NCBI GenBank assembly: GCA_944472155.2
Contig: OX235273.1
Coordinates: 81,586,793-81,650,792, forward strand
Direction: 5' to 3'
DNA length: 64,000 nt
DNA from: Trichobilharzia szidati
Taxonomy: Eukaryota; Platyhelminthes; Trematoda; Strigeidida; Schistosomatidae
Shown here: piece after piece, positions 1-10,774 of the stretch
How positions within the stretch are numbered: the first letter of the stretch is position 1
Layout of the letters: every line of letters begins with the position of its first letter
Position numbers and translations under genes: made by a program
Notes under the pieces: generated by a model
The model's input: the letters and a program-made list of their open reading frames with translations, nothing else
Databases searched by the model: none
What the model was told of the DNA's origin: nothing

Positions 1-154
1 GTTAAATCTTATAATGAGAAATACTTGTCTTTATCTATTTAGAGAAATGTAATTTTCAGAGGAAACAGTCACAAAATGCATAAGAATGCGAACTACATTT
101 ATTCATTATAAGATGTTGTTAAATTCTCTTATCAGTATGATTAAAGTCAAAGTT

Positions 155-480
155 ACAGGATTTCATCATGAGAACCATTGGAAAACCTGTAAGTACTGGA
201 CAGCTGTTTCGTCCTAGTATGGGACTCTTCATCAGTTTGAATTCATGAACTAGCTGGCTATTGGATCGGGTCCCAGTGGCCTAATGGTCTACGAGCAAGC
301 TTGCCTTGTAACCAGAAAAACCAGGGTTCGAACGCCAGTGGGTGCGTACTACTGAAGAGCCAGTCCCGAACTGGGCTGACAAAACAGCTGTCCAGTACTC
401 TATGCAGGTTTTCCAACGGTTCTCCAACTGATGTCAGCTCATGATGATCAAATCCCTACAAACCAATACTTAAACTCAAA
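155..480. mobile_element. Foldback hammerhead-type SINE (Smα-like), tail inverted onto full copy
   Basis: A minus-strand tail (155-239) is joined to a plus-strand copy (about 241-478). The plus copy has a Pol III A-box-like TGGCCTAATGG at about 278-288 and a B-box-like GGTTCGAAC at about 325-333, followed by a hammerhead-like segment and the shared tail (GGTTTTCCAA, TCTCCAACTGATGTCAGCTCATGATG). The two tails are reverse complements, so a transcript could fold back. This resembles the tRNA-derived Smα-type repeats of schistosomes; the family name is inferred from memory of the family. Confidence 0.75.
346..398 (+). ncRNA. Hammerhead-like ribozyme remnant
   Basis: Core box CTGAAGA (352-358) fits the CUGANGA consensus. 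Stem II is 359-366 with 373-380 (7 of 8 positions pair). The second core box reads AAAA instead of GAAA (381-384), a change at the invariant G12. The cleavage triplet GTC (390-392) is followed by CAGTAC, which pairs with GTACT(A) at 346-351. The G12 change probably makes this copy inactive. Confidence 0.5.
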
Positions 481-2165
481 GTCATCAACTGTCTTATGAT
501 CATCTCGACTTAACACAGAGCTGCTCGTTAGGTTTCACAGAAGTTGGGGCCTTTTCGTCAACGGCTAGCTGTGTTCACTGTGAAAGATTCATTCCATTTT
601 TCTGAAAGCCTCAACCACGTGATTGTTTCTAATAAGTTCATGGCGTCACTTGATGTAACCACCATCACAAAAACACAACTTGATGAAACTGTTGATATTA
701 TCTGTAAGAATTCTGATCTTGTCCCTCTCCAAAATACTATTGTACACCATGGATTTACAATTCCATTTTGACAATAGTCTTTACCATCAAACAGATGGTA
801 TAGCTATGGACAGCCTACGAAGCATTGTATTAGCAGTTATCTAATTATGTATTCTTGAGAGAATAAAACTGAAGCCTGTAATCAATGAAACAACTTTTTA
901 TTGTCGGTATGTTGATAACACATTTGTTGTATGCAACAATGAAAGTCATCTACTTGAACTGTTTAGGGACGCCCATTCAAATATTGATTTCGCTTAGGAA
1001 CATGAAATTGACGAGAAGTTTCATTTCCTCGACATCGCCATATAATGTCTGGAAGATGGTAGACTCCAGAAATCAGTTCATTGAAAATCTACATGGAATG
1101 GACAATACTTAAATCTCACCAGTTTCATCCAATTAGCCACAAATGAACATTGGTCAAAACTCCGTTTTACAGAGCCAAAAAAATGCCCTAAAGCGAAATT
1201 AGGGGAAGAATTCGCGATTCTTGAGAAGATGTTGAAAAATAAAGGTTACCGTCAGAAATTCATTGAGAAGTAAACAAGATGTGAAGGCTCAAACGCCAAA
1301 CAAATCACAACAGAAAAAAAGATTATCTTCATTCAACTTAATTTTAAAGGTGACAACATTACCAGAATGGTTATCAGGAGATTGAATACCTTACTATATA
1401 GAACCTATCCTGCAGCTAAGTCGATCCCCGTTTATCGAACAACATCCTATTAAGTGCAGTCAGATGCAGACAGACACCCTTCTTATGTTAGCTCGAACTG
1501 TGTATACAAATTTACATGTATATGAAGTAGCAGGCTTATTGGGTGGACATAAGAAAAGGCCCAGCTTCGTTTTTTTGAACGTGTACCGAAAAGCCTACAT
1601 CTCTAGGGAAGAAATGCTCTCAGTAGTGCCACTGCCAGACACCTCGTCAACAGGGTTCATGAGGTGGACGCCCTGAAATCCTTTAAAATTATCACTTCTC
1701 CTCAAGTTAATCGAAGCTGTCACTGTTAAACGCCTGAAACATGAATTGTGTTCTTAGAAAGAAATATTAACCAGTCTTTCCTTGTCCTGGTAACTAGATG
1801 TCTTTACTCTCTCTTTTACTCAGTTACGTAACCTTAGGTTTTAACTTCTCCCCATACGCTACAGTGTAATTTTTCTTGTCTTTTATTTCTATGATTTGTG
1901 TTGGACTCACCACATTGTTGTTACTCATCTTACTGGTTACTCATCATCTTATCCATCTCCTGCCTTTATTGCGCAACTACTTTGCCATTCTGTCTGAGCA
2001 TGAATTCTTGTTTAGTCTGAACTTTATGTATCTAAGCTGTTTACTAAGTTAGCAGTCTCCTGTCAATTGACATCAGGTCACATTTGCAAGTACGTTCAAA
2101 TCATTCTATAAGTAAATTTAATTTCTTTGGGCGGTAGACAGATGATGAGAAACCAACGAAATAGG
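480..2165 (+). mobile_element. Penelope-like element, decayed (family 1)
   Basis: Broken reading frames at 544-771, 885-1112 and 1464-1676 give reverse transcriptase and GIY-YIG-region peptides of Penelope type. The catalytic motif can be read at 908-919 as YVDN rather than YVDD, so the active site is lost as well as the frame. The last frame keeps the TVYTN...HVYEVAG region that corresponds to the start of the endonuclease domain. The 3' part (about 2040-2165) matches the end of another copy at 25680-25825, including CTCCTGTCAAYTGACATCA. It is a dead copy with many frameshifts. Confidence 0.75.
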
Positions 2166-2169
2166 CGAG

Positions 2170-2255
2170 ATTCATCCAGGGAATTTCTTTTGATTGATTA
2201 TGTCTTACTGACAATAAAGAACAGCAATCACGGGAACTTCTTTAAGTAAATTGAC

Positions 2256-2313
<58 letters not shown>

Positions 2314-3294
2314 CAACAAGAATTAGCAACTGTTGTCTTATCTACTCGCAATCCTGGTGTTGTTTTTTTAAAGAACAAGAAGACTGTCACCACCATTATT
2401 ATTGATAGTATCATCACAGCTTCATATTATCTAAAGTCTGTAGTTTTTTTTTTCTGAATCCTTCTGTCTTATTATTCTTTAGACGTTCGTTTCACTAACA
2501 GTAGGTGTTCACTGGATAAATACGAAAATCACACATTTCTACAGTTCATGTGTCTAACTCTCCTTTCTTTATACACTAATACACTACATTATCATCTTTG
2601 CCTAATATATATAACTCCAAAAGAATGGACAAATTGCTTAGCATACTATGCGTGCATACATGCATACTGACATGGTGGTGTATATTTAAGTATGCTGAGA
2701 AAAATTTGTCAACTGGTGGGAACCATAAATAACACATATCAAAGTGTACAGCCTAACAGATACACATATATCATCATCAACATCATCATCATTAGTCGTA
2801 GTGTTATTTCTTTCTTTTTCATTTCCTCCCCTTGTTTGTCTGTAAACAAAGGCGATAAGTACTCGGATAAACAAATGTACCTTTGCATATATGCACCTAA
2901 GTATATACTATATATACATATATATAATATATATACGGTGCAAAATTTCCACTATAAACAAGTCACTAGACATACGAAAGACAAAAGATGATATTTTACA
3001 ACATACAATAAACGCCTTCTACATAGGCATTTCTATGCGCAAACTACTTTTTTTTTCTTTCTTTCTTTGGCTTTACTAATTATTGTACAATTGTTGACAT
3101 GATAAATTGTTTGAAGAAGAACTTGTAAAGTTATTTTCATGTATTTATAGAACAACAACTATGGTTGGTGTTGGTGGTGTTAGTGTTGTTTGTCCATTTC
3201 ATTTCCCTTTGTTATTTACCCTCTGTCTCTCTCTTTCTCTCTCTACATGTGGTACATGCACGTTGTGCAGAGTGCTGTCTGAATAGAAAACATC
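2170..3294. other. No gene seen; AT-rich DNA with TA microsatellite
   Basis: A (TA)n tract lies at about 2258-2312 and short purple-pyrimidine alternating runs lie at 2900-2940. The open frames here are short, overlap on both strands and are made of low-complexity residues; none looks like a protein. Confidence 0.6.
2258..2312. repeat. (TA)n microsatellite
   Basis: About 27 uninterrupted TA dinucleotides. Confidence 0.95.
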
Positions 3295-3308
3295 ATAGAG
3301 AAACGATT

Positions 3309-3554
3309 GGTATCAGTGGCTCAGCGGGAGAATGCTCGCCAACCTCGCCTCATGTGGTCCGGGGTTCGACCCCAACGGCCGACTCACTGTTTTACCTCAC
3401 TAAGCCATTAATAAGACTGGTACAGAGGGAAGGTTGAACATAAGGTTAGCAACCCCATCCTGTAAAAAATAAACATCACTGCTACAGAAACTTCAAGCCT
3501 TTAGCTTGAAACTCTAATGTTCCACTGGGGACGTAAAGGAATAAATACAAAAAA
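3309..3554 (+). mobile_element. tRNA-headed SINE with RTE-like tail (family B), 14-bp target duplication
   Basis: The head has an A-box-like CAGTGGCTCAGCGGGAG and a B-box GGGTTCGACCCC. The body (CTCACTAAGCCATTAATAAG, GGAAGGTTG, CAACCCCATCCTGTAAAAA) leads to a tail TTCCACTGGGGACGTAAAGGAATAAA like the 3' end of the RTE copies in this window. A perfect 14-bp direct repeat ATAGAGAAACGATT flanks it (3295-3308 and 3555-3568), which marks the exact insertion. Confidence 0.9.
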
Positions 3555-3568
3555 ATAGAGAAACGATT

Positions 3569-4117
3569 AGGCAGGATAATAGTTATTTATGTATACTATC
3601 ATTACTACTATTATCTTAAGTCAGGATAATTTTATCACACTATTACTATTATTCTAACTACTTTAATTATTGGAAGAAACCAGCTTAAAGTGAATCGGTA
3701 AAAGAGACTAACTTCAAAAGAGTGTTTAGTTTTTCTCTCACAGGAATGTGTTAATGTAAATTATGACTAGTTTTCATTGTTCAATAAGAATTCATTAATG
3801 ATAATGGTTATATCGCCTTTGTTTTAGAGTGGAATGTTAACAGCTATTCTCTGGCTGAATTATTTTATCAATATCCTGTTTCATGGAAACAAAAAGGATC
3901 TCATATCTCAAATGTGTGCTAAATATATGTATGTGTGGACATTCTAGGCGTTTTCTTAATGAATACCGCGGTTTTTGAATATGTGAATTTTTATTTCATT
4001 ATCTTTATACTTAAATATGCAGTGCATCACAAGAACAATAGTATATATCAGTTTAATTTACCGAGAAAAACTAATGACATTCTGTATAGTTTTATAATTA
4101 ATATCATATTATTATTT
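3569..4117. other. No gene seen
   Basis: AT-rich DNA between two family B SINEs. The frame at 3935-4180 runs into the SINE tail and shows no recognisable domain. Confidence 0.55.
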
Positions 4118-4345
4118 TATTCCTTTGAGCTCCCAATGGAACATAGGAGGCTTCAACCTCCAGCTTTGAAGTTTCGGTAGCAGTGGTATTTATTACTTTT
4201 ACGGGATGGGGTTTCCAGCCTCACGCCTAACCTTCCTTCTTTACCAGTCTTATTAGTGACTTGAGTGAGGCAAAGGAATGCGTCGGCCATCGCAATCGAA
4301 CCCCGGAACACATCGGACGTCGTTGGCGAATATTCTGATAAGTTT
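4118..4345 (-). mobile_element. tRNA-headed SINE with RTE-like tail (family B)
   Basis: Reverse-complement copy. The tail (TCCCAATGGAACATAGGAGG on plus) is at low coordinates and the head with B-box-like TCGAACCCCGG is at about 4285-4305. The head is diverged and the A box is poor, so the copy is old. Confidence 0.8.
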
Positions 4346-5345
4346 CTAAGGTACATTACTCTAGATAATACTCACAAAGGCGATTAAAAGAGCTTCTTAT
4401 AAGATAGAATTAATTATGTGAAACAGTAATACGATAACCGCAATTATCACTTTCTGTTCTCCAATAAATGAGATATACAAGAAATTGTGCGAAAGCAAAG
4501 CCTGATGAATATGACGCTATATAAAAGAGTATTTCAAGCCATAGAATGTAACGGTCTCTTCAATTCGAAATAAAATACTGTATAAGCAAATGATAATTCA
4601 GCATATATTTAAAGAAAGCAAAATTATTTCAATTATGAGATTAGTAGGAATTGAGAACAATTTAATTTCAATTGTTAAATTGCCTAAGATTTCCAACCAA
4701 CATCAGCCACAGAGATCGTTGAGAATCAAGGAGCGCCAGACAGATTACTGAATACTAACCCGAGTGGTTGAACGCTCAAGAAGCTTGGTCTCGTAACCTG
4801 AATTTCGTCGGTTCGCCCCCTGATGGTGTCGTTGGTGTGAATTGCTGAAAACACCCAAAACACATAGAAACAACAGCTCAGTACATCCTGGTTCTCAATG
4901 AGATCTCTCTAACTTATACAAGTGCATGACGAAATCGAATAAATGAAAAATATCAGTCCACAGCATACCGATTTCATTTATTTACTTGTTATTAGAAAAT
5001 ACTTCAGTGGAACAACTTCATCTCATGCGTGTCACTCTGCCAGTTTGTTGTTAACATCACTGTTCATTTTTGCTGTTAGAATTGTTGTTGAGAAATATAC
5101 CTGAAATTACATCTTGGGAAAAAACAAACGCTGTGGAACAATGTGTACGGAAAAACTAATAACAACAAAGTAACTCTTTGTAAGTTCAAATCACTGTTAG
5201 TATCCAATGTTCACTTTTCAATATGAGCTTTAGTCATACTTGTTTTGTAATTCTTCTTCCTTCTCCATATTTCTGGACTCCATTATATTAACAAATATTA
5301 TGTGTAAAGGAAATGAAAGCTTGGGAGTAGTGATGAAGCCAGCTG
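4346..5345. other. No gene seen; one very decayed foldback SINE inside
   Basis: Apart from the weak repeat at about 4690-4915, nothing recognisable. No frame is convincing. Confidence 0.5.
4690..4915. mobile_element. Decayed hammerhead-type SINE, foldback form
   Basis: The left piece (GAGATCGTTGAGAATCAAGG) is the inverse of the right piece (CCTGGTTCTCAATGAGATCTC). Between them are an A-box-like GAGTGGTTGAACGCTC and a B-box-like CGGTTCGCCCC. The hammerhead core is no longer readable. Confidence 0.5.
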
Positions 5346-5349
5346 AAAA

Positions 5350-5595
5350 AGACATCGGTAGCACAGCGGTTAGGACTCTCGCCGATCATGCGCATGGTCC
5401 GGGTTTCAATCCGCTGACGACCCACACCTAATTCCAATGGTCGGCTTGCTAAATTTTGGCTACCGATATCACATGCTGGAGATCCCATACTTGTACCAAC
5501 GATACGGTGTGGAATCAAGCTATTATAAAAAAATAAACTTCAACCGATGTATACTGGTGAAACTTTATGTTCCACTTGGAACACAATAAACGAAT
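5350..5595 (+). mobile_element. tRNA-headed SINE, variant body (family B')
   Basis: The head reads CGGTAGCACAGCGGTTAGGACT (A box) and GGTCCGGGTTTCAATCC (B box). The body differs from family B and contains GGCTACCGATATCACATGCTGG, which recurs inverted at 40622-40660. The end TATGTTCCACTTGGAACACAATAAA is again RTE-like. Confidence 0.7.
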
Positions 5596-5659
5596 AATAG
5601 TAATAATAATGATAACCAGAATCTGTATACTTTATTATCAGTAAGTCCCAAACGAGACC

Positions 5660-5795
5660 GTAGAACTCCAGTGGCTGAATTGTCTACGAGCTTTCCTTGT
5701 AGTGAGAAGGTCCTGTGTTCAAACTTGAGTGACTGCATTCTGATGAAGAGCTCCGAACTATGACGAAACTGTTGTCCAGCACTCTCAGGCATTTG
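5660..5795 (+). mobile_element. Hammerhead-type SINE fragment
   Basis: A box CAGTGGCTGAATTGTCTACGAGC, B-box-like GTGTTCAAAC, then CTGATGAAGAGCTCC...GACGAAACTGTTGTCCAGCACT. The stem II strand has mutated, so the fold is weak. The tail is lost after about 5795. Confidence 0.7.
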
Positions 5796-5799
5796 TGCG

Positions 5800-6030
5800 T
5801 TGGTGGTTCAGTGGTAAAATGCTCGCCAACCACATACGTGATCTGAGGTTAGATTGCCAGCCAACTTACTCTTAAACAAAGCTTAGTCAATAGCGAGTAC
5901 GGTAAAGAGGGAAGTTTGGGGTGTGAGGATAGCAAATCCACCGCTTAGAAAAATGCTATGGTTACTGAAATTTCAAAGCTTAAGACTGAAGCCCTATGTT
6001 TCCCTCAAAACGCAAAAGGTATGAACTGAA
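5800..6030 (+). mobile_element. tRNA-headed SINE with RTE-like tail (family B), old
   Basis: Head GTGCGTTGGTGGTTCAGTGG, a diverged B box (GAGGTTAGATTGCC), body with GGTAAAGAGGGAAGTTTGG and tail GAAGCCCTATGTTTCCC. Directly follows the hammerhead-type fragment. Confidence 0.75.
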
Positions 6031-6384
6031 TTTAATAGGAAAGTGGGAATAAATAGCACAGAGAGTGATGGCGAATTCAGTGTTTTGAGAATTACCTTTG
6101 TAGTCCACTGAAGTGGTAGGAAGTTTGGACTTTATTGTTTACAAGCTTTACATTAGGGCTATCAAAAAAGAGACGATTATTTGACATTACATGAAAGGCT
6201 CAAAATGACTAAATTACGTAACTTTATCAAGATTATATACAAATGTATCTCACTGTTTAAGGTTCCCAATTAGTAGGAGTATGACTATCTGGAGTACAAC
6301 ACATCTACCGACAAGAAACACATTGACTCCCACTGGCAAAACTGATCCACTGAAATGTCGACCATATGAAATTATAGTAGGAAT

Positions 6385-6390
<6 letters not shown>
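6031..6390. other. No gene seen
   Basis: Short AT-rich stretch without a recognisable frame or repeat. Confidence 0.5.
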
Positions 6391-6419
<29 letters not shown>

Positions 6420-6420
6420 C
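6391..6420. repeat. (AAT)n tract, 3' tail of the CR1-like copy
   Basis: About ten AAT units. In the copy at 17038 the same kind of tract directly abuts the CR1-like 3' end, so here it is probably the tail of the element at 6767-7945, now split off by the SINE insertion at 6420-6766. Confidence 0.7.
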
Positions 6421-6766
6421 TATTTTACAGGATTTTCATCATGAGCTGACATTAGTTAGAGAACCATTGGAAAACCTGCAGGGAGTACTGGGCAGCGGTT
6501 TCGTCCTAGTTTGGGACTCTTCAGTACTACGCACCCACCGGGATTCGAACCCAGGACCCTCTGGTTACAAGGCGAGCTCTTATACCATCAAGCCACTGGG
6601 ATCCGATCCAATGGTCCATGAATTCTAACTTCTGCCATTTCACGACATAGCCCGACCCCTAGCCAATGTCTTCGGCGAGTATTTGTCCTCACGCCCGACC
6701 TGCTGCACCCTACTGGTCACGACTTCTCACTAGAACCCCAGGCAACTACCTACCTGTATAGGGCAG
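6420..6766 (-). mobile_element. Hammerhead-type SINE, nearly full length, inside CR1-like 3' end
   Basis: Minus-strand copy with tail at about 6428-6485, hammerhead-like segment 6485-6530, B box (GATTCGAACCC on plus) near 6541, A box region near 6590 and the 5' part up to TAGAACCCCAGGCAACTACC. It lies between the AAT tract and the CR1-like 3' end and so appears to have inserted there. Confidence 0.8.
6485..6530 (-). ncRNA. Hammerhead-like ribozyme, core intact but cleavage triplet changed
   Basis: Read on minus: core CTGAAGA (6524-6518), 4-bp stem II GTCC/GGAC with a 7-nt loop (6517-6503) and GAAA (6502-6499) are all consensus. The triplet before the cleavage site is GCC instead of GTC, so the required U16.1 is missing. 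The flanking GTAGTA and CAGTAC pair only in part. One base from a consensus core. Confidence 0.55.
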
Positions 6767-7945
6767 TGCTTATAATACAGAATGGAATTCTCAGCATTTG
6801 TCACAATATTGCATCTGATTTACTCAAAATATAAATAAAATTAAAACAAAATTAACCAGAGGAATTTGTCCACATTTACGATGTAAAGTCAAAAATATTC
6901 GAAGTACGAATTGAGAGTAATAAATTTGATAATTATAATAATAATAATAACAGTGAGTTTGTTTCAAACAGTATTGTCGATTCAGTTTGAAAATTTTAGC
7001 ATGTTATAGATTATTGAATCTAATGTTCTGTTTATATAGTATGGTGAGGGGAAACACAAAATTAACAGTTATAACACGGCTTAAATTATGTACACGCTTA
7101 TGAAAAAATAAACAAAAACAAAAAATTGAGAGGATTATACATAATAGAAATACAATAACAATAAAGGTTGATGTTATAAGGGTGGAGGAAATGGTTTATT
7201 TAATAGTGCAAAGAAGGTTAGTTAATTCATACCTAACACTATCTTCATCACATAAAGTACGTGCTAAATATGGTATAATGGAATTTTCATACTTAAACGT
7301 ACGTGCATAAGTTCTTCTGAAAAGACTTCTTGTTTTACCTGAGGAGATACAAGGTTGGAGCTGCGGGTAGAGTGGGTGCTCAGAGTCTGACAAAATTCCT
7401 CTAGCGAATTTGTTGCATGACATCAAGTGCCTATCAGTGACCATGTTAACGATATGGCCCAATGGTATACCACTCGTTCTACTGACAGTCTTCAGAGTTC
7501 TACGAAGTATGACATAGTCTGTTTTAAGCAATCCAGGAAAGAATAAGTAAGGGTGAACAGTAAAGAAGAATAGGTAAGATGCACGAGTTGACAAACTGTA
7601 AGAGGAGGGGAGTGGTTGAGTTATGCCTGAGTGCCTTAACTTCTTAATGTAAAAAGTCAGACGAAATATTCTTTTAGAAATCTCTAGGACATGGGAAGAT
7701 CAGGATAGGTCAGAAGAAAGAATTAATCCAAGATACTTAACTTCAGACTTGATTTTTATATTAGTATCATCAATTTTGCAACGGTCATAGGAACCAACAG
7801 CTTCATTTAACTTTCTATTACATCGGAAACTGAAGTTAACAGTCTGACATTTAGAAGGATTCAGTTTAAGACCATTTGACGAAGACCATTTGCTAACTCC
7901 TGATAGAAAGCAGTTCATCTTAGTATGGTCTAGCTGGGAGTGAAC
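6767..7945 (-). mobile_element. CR1-like non-LTR retrotransposon, 3' end (C-terminal RT region)
   Basis: Frames at 7918-7700 and 7594-7196 read out parts of a reverse-transcriptase C-terminal region with KYLGLILSSDLS, FFPGLLKTDYVILRRTLK and SRTSGIPLGHIVN. The YLG...L.W..HI type of signature is usual for the CR1/jockey group. It is 5' truncated (no catalytic YxDD) and frameshifted. The 3' UTR (ACTGCCCTATACAGG, TTGTGACAAATGCTGAGAAT on minus) matches copies at 17038 and 62150. Confidence 0.75.
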
Positions 7946-8378
7946 ACACCGTAACTAGAATACAACTTAAATTAATTAATATCTGTGATTAGCATGAATA
8001 AGAAATGAACAAGTCATGAAAAGTGCGATTATTGTGAGCAACTATAATAAACTATCCTTTCCATGACTAAGCATGTAAATTGTATGAAGTGTCCTATAAA
8101 AAGTTTACCCTTTATATCCATTACTTTCATCAGTACTGTAAATTCTGATACTCCTGTGAAATACATTGAAGGAGATTTTTTCTCGTAGTTTCTTGTTCAC
8201 CAGGTTGTGTTTACAGGACAATTTCAACTAGAAAATTTACGATTTGTCTACCTTAATCGGTGGTCAATCTCAAGACATATAGGTGAGTGTATCATTCACA
8301 CTTCATAATTAGGTCATATGTGCACAAGTTAACACTGTGGTAGATTTGTATTTACACAGGGTTTCAATGAATTATTAC

Positions 8379-8418
<40 letters not shown>

Positions 8419-8847
8419 TTTTTTTATCATTACATGGTGGTTTTCATGTGAATGTGTCTAACAAAGCGCATATGATACCTTCAAAAATGTCATTCCAACC
8501 TCAGTACCATAAAAGAATAACAACATTTATGAACAGTTAAGTCTACAATATAGTAAGAAGGTAATGTTAATATTAATCGTCCTAGAATTAGTTTACATAC
8601 CTACCTAGTGAAAAAGTATGATACTGTGACATGGGAGCATATCTGGGCTATTTACGTATAAAACAGAAATCTATTACAATTTAATAAAGTTATGGTTCAC
8701 TTGTTCTACAGAATAATATTTTACAAACTCTACACAAACATGCAAGTTCATTAGATGTAAAGTAATCTAGGGTAACTTATGGAAACAACACTAATCTGTA
8801 TATTAGTCATTTTGGTTTATGCTTAACTTATCTCTACGTTTTCGGTT
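7946..8847. other. No gene seen; ATT microsatellite
   Basis: An (ATT)n tract lies at about 8370-8416. The short frame that covers it is poly-tyrosine and is not a gene. Confidence 0.6.
8370..8416. repeat. (ATT)n microsatellite
   Basis: About 15 ATT units with one ACT interruption near the start. Confidence 0.9.
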
Positions 8848-9112
8848 ACAGGACTTTATCATGAGTTGACATTAGTTAGAGAACCACAGCACTTTTGTTC
8901 TAGTTTGGGACTCATCCACCGAGTTTTGAGCCCAGGACTTTCCGGTTACAAGGTGAGCTAGCTCGTAGACCATTAAGCCACTGGGACCCGATCCAATGAC
9001 CAGACCATGAATTCCAACTTCTGCCAATTCATGATAAGGCGTGACCATTAGCGAATGTCATCGGAGAGTATCTTTCCTCACACGTGACCTGCTTTACACC
9101 ACCGGTAACGTT
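8848..9112 (-). mobile_element. Hammerhead-type SINE with deletion
   Basis: Minus-strand copy with the tail (TTATCATGAGTTGACATTAG on plus), the B-box and A-box regions (GTAGACCATTAAGCCACTGG on plus) and the 5' part. The hammerhead core is damaged: only CTAGTTTGGGACTCATCC remains. Confidence 0.75.
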
Positions 9113-10145
9113 TTTTTAAAATTCAGTAGTTTGAAAAAAAAGAATTATTAAAGTATTCCTACTACCCTAATTGTCTGTGCCTTCTGTGAAGGAAGTGGTT
9201 TAATTGTGAAGCTTACAACATCCTCAGCTCTGGCTCTAATAGGCAGTTAGACAGAACACAGTAACACCAAAAGCATCCACCTGACTTACTGATCTTCTGA
9301 AGTGTAAGACGGTTTATCTACTAGTGTTTACTTTACTTATGCGCATGTGTTTTTATCCAACCAAACAGCTCAAACTGAGGTACAATAAAATTCCAGTCAG
9401 CCTGTATACAATACTGTCAGACAGAATGACTGATTAACGTCTGATGTCAGTTGGTCTGTGTAGACTAAAAAACATTGAATAATAATTTCATAAACAGATT
9501 AATCATACATTTTATCAACTTCATAGGTTAGCTCTATCTCTAAAAAGAAAATATACATATTTACACTGTTTTTGGTTTGAATATGCGGGTGAATATAAAC
9601 CATAAATAAAACTGTTCACAGTTTAAACAAAATTCCATAGAGAATTGGCGGATAGATTAAACCGTTTAGTGTTTTGGTTTATTCTTTTCTTTTTCCCCAT
9701 CGATATCTTATAGTATTTTCACTCTTTCCTTTCAATTCATGAATTTTTATGTATCCAGGTATGAATGAGTATTTAGTGTCAATGCGAATAGTAGTAGTAA
9801 CAATAGTAGTAGTATAAGGCTGTTCTTTTGTTTTTGTTGTTGTAATAAAAGTTATCGACAAATTGTTGATATTTGTGTTGGTCAGTTGATTTTTTGCCTC
9901 ACAACTAAAATACAAAACATAAATAGATTTTGCTTAGTCATGTCAAGAGAATTTTTAAATCAATTTGTCTAAAAATGGGAGAAAGTAAATATATATGTAT
10001 ACATACATATATGACATTTAGAATAAATGTGTTTATACGTCAAGATATTTTGTTGCTTAAGCTCTCCTTTCCGTTTACATTCAAAGGAATATAGTTTGGT
10101 AACATACTTCACACTATTTCTTATTTAACATTAAATTGAGTGGTT
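9113..10145. other. No gene seen
   Basis: AT-rich sequence without recognisable repeats. A 78-codon minus frame at 9915-9679 is rich in Thr, Asn and Lys and has no homology I can name. Confidence 0.55.
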
Positions 10146-10545
10146 GTCTTCGCTCAATACTACTCAAGATCAGATGGCCAGCCAGAAAAGATCAGCAATA
10201 GGGAGGGATCTCTTCCAATGAGCGTACCAACCCAACAGGAACCAACTGTGCAACAAATATGCAGGAAGAAATGGAGTTAGGTGGATTGGCCATACTCTGA
10301 GGAAACAACCCATCAAGTGAGTGACATCACACACCAGGCCATCGCTTGAGTGGAACCCGAATGGGAAGCGGCGAGTTGGTCGTCAGTGTGAGGGTGACAT
10401 GGAGGAGGTCATGTGAAGAGGAGATGAAAGCATGCGGGCAGACGTGAAGCTAGGTGAAAACGTTGGCAGAGAACCGAATGCAATGGAGACGAGCGGTTGA
10501 AGCCCTATGTTCCTCTAGGAACTAAAGGAAATAATAATAATGAGT
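10146..10545 (+). mobile_element. RTE-type retrotransposon, 3' end
   Basis: The nucleotide sequence encodes, in broken frames, the C-terminal region found more intact at 44850-46025 (pattern RKWRWIGHTLRR, EWNPKGKRRVGRP, WRRSCEE). It ends in CCCTATGTTCCTCTAGGAAC followed by (AAT)n, the usual 3' end of the RTE copies here. 5' truncated. Confidence 0.8.
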
Positions 10546-10774
10546 GGCTAGTGCCTTGAACAAAACCAAACAGGATACTATTACTACTGGGGAAACCGTG
10601 ACTTTTGACTCATTCTAATTAACAAAGTCAATTATACATCTAAAATGAATAAATATTATAGTACAGAACCAATGTTCACTTAAACAACAGTTTCATGATG
10701 ATGTTTTGACGAATACGTGACATAAAGTCTGAATAAAAGATGGTTTATTTGAGAGAGACATTATGGTTATTATT

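Noticed and set aside
2205..2417. Small membrane protein with Tyr-Ile repeats
   Set aside because: The repeat is simply the translated TA microsatellite.
8337..8540. Poly-tyrosine peptide
   Set aside because: Translation of the ATT microsatellite.
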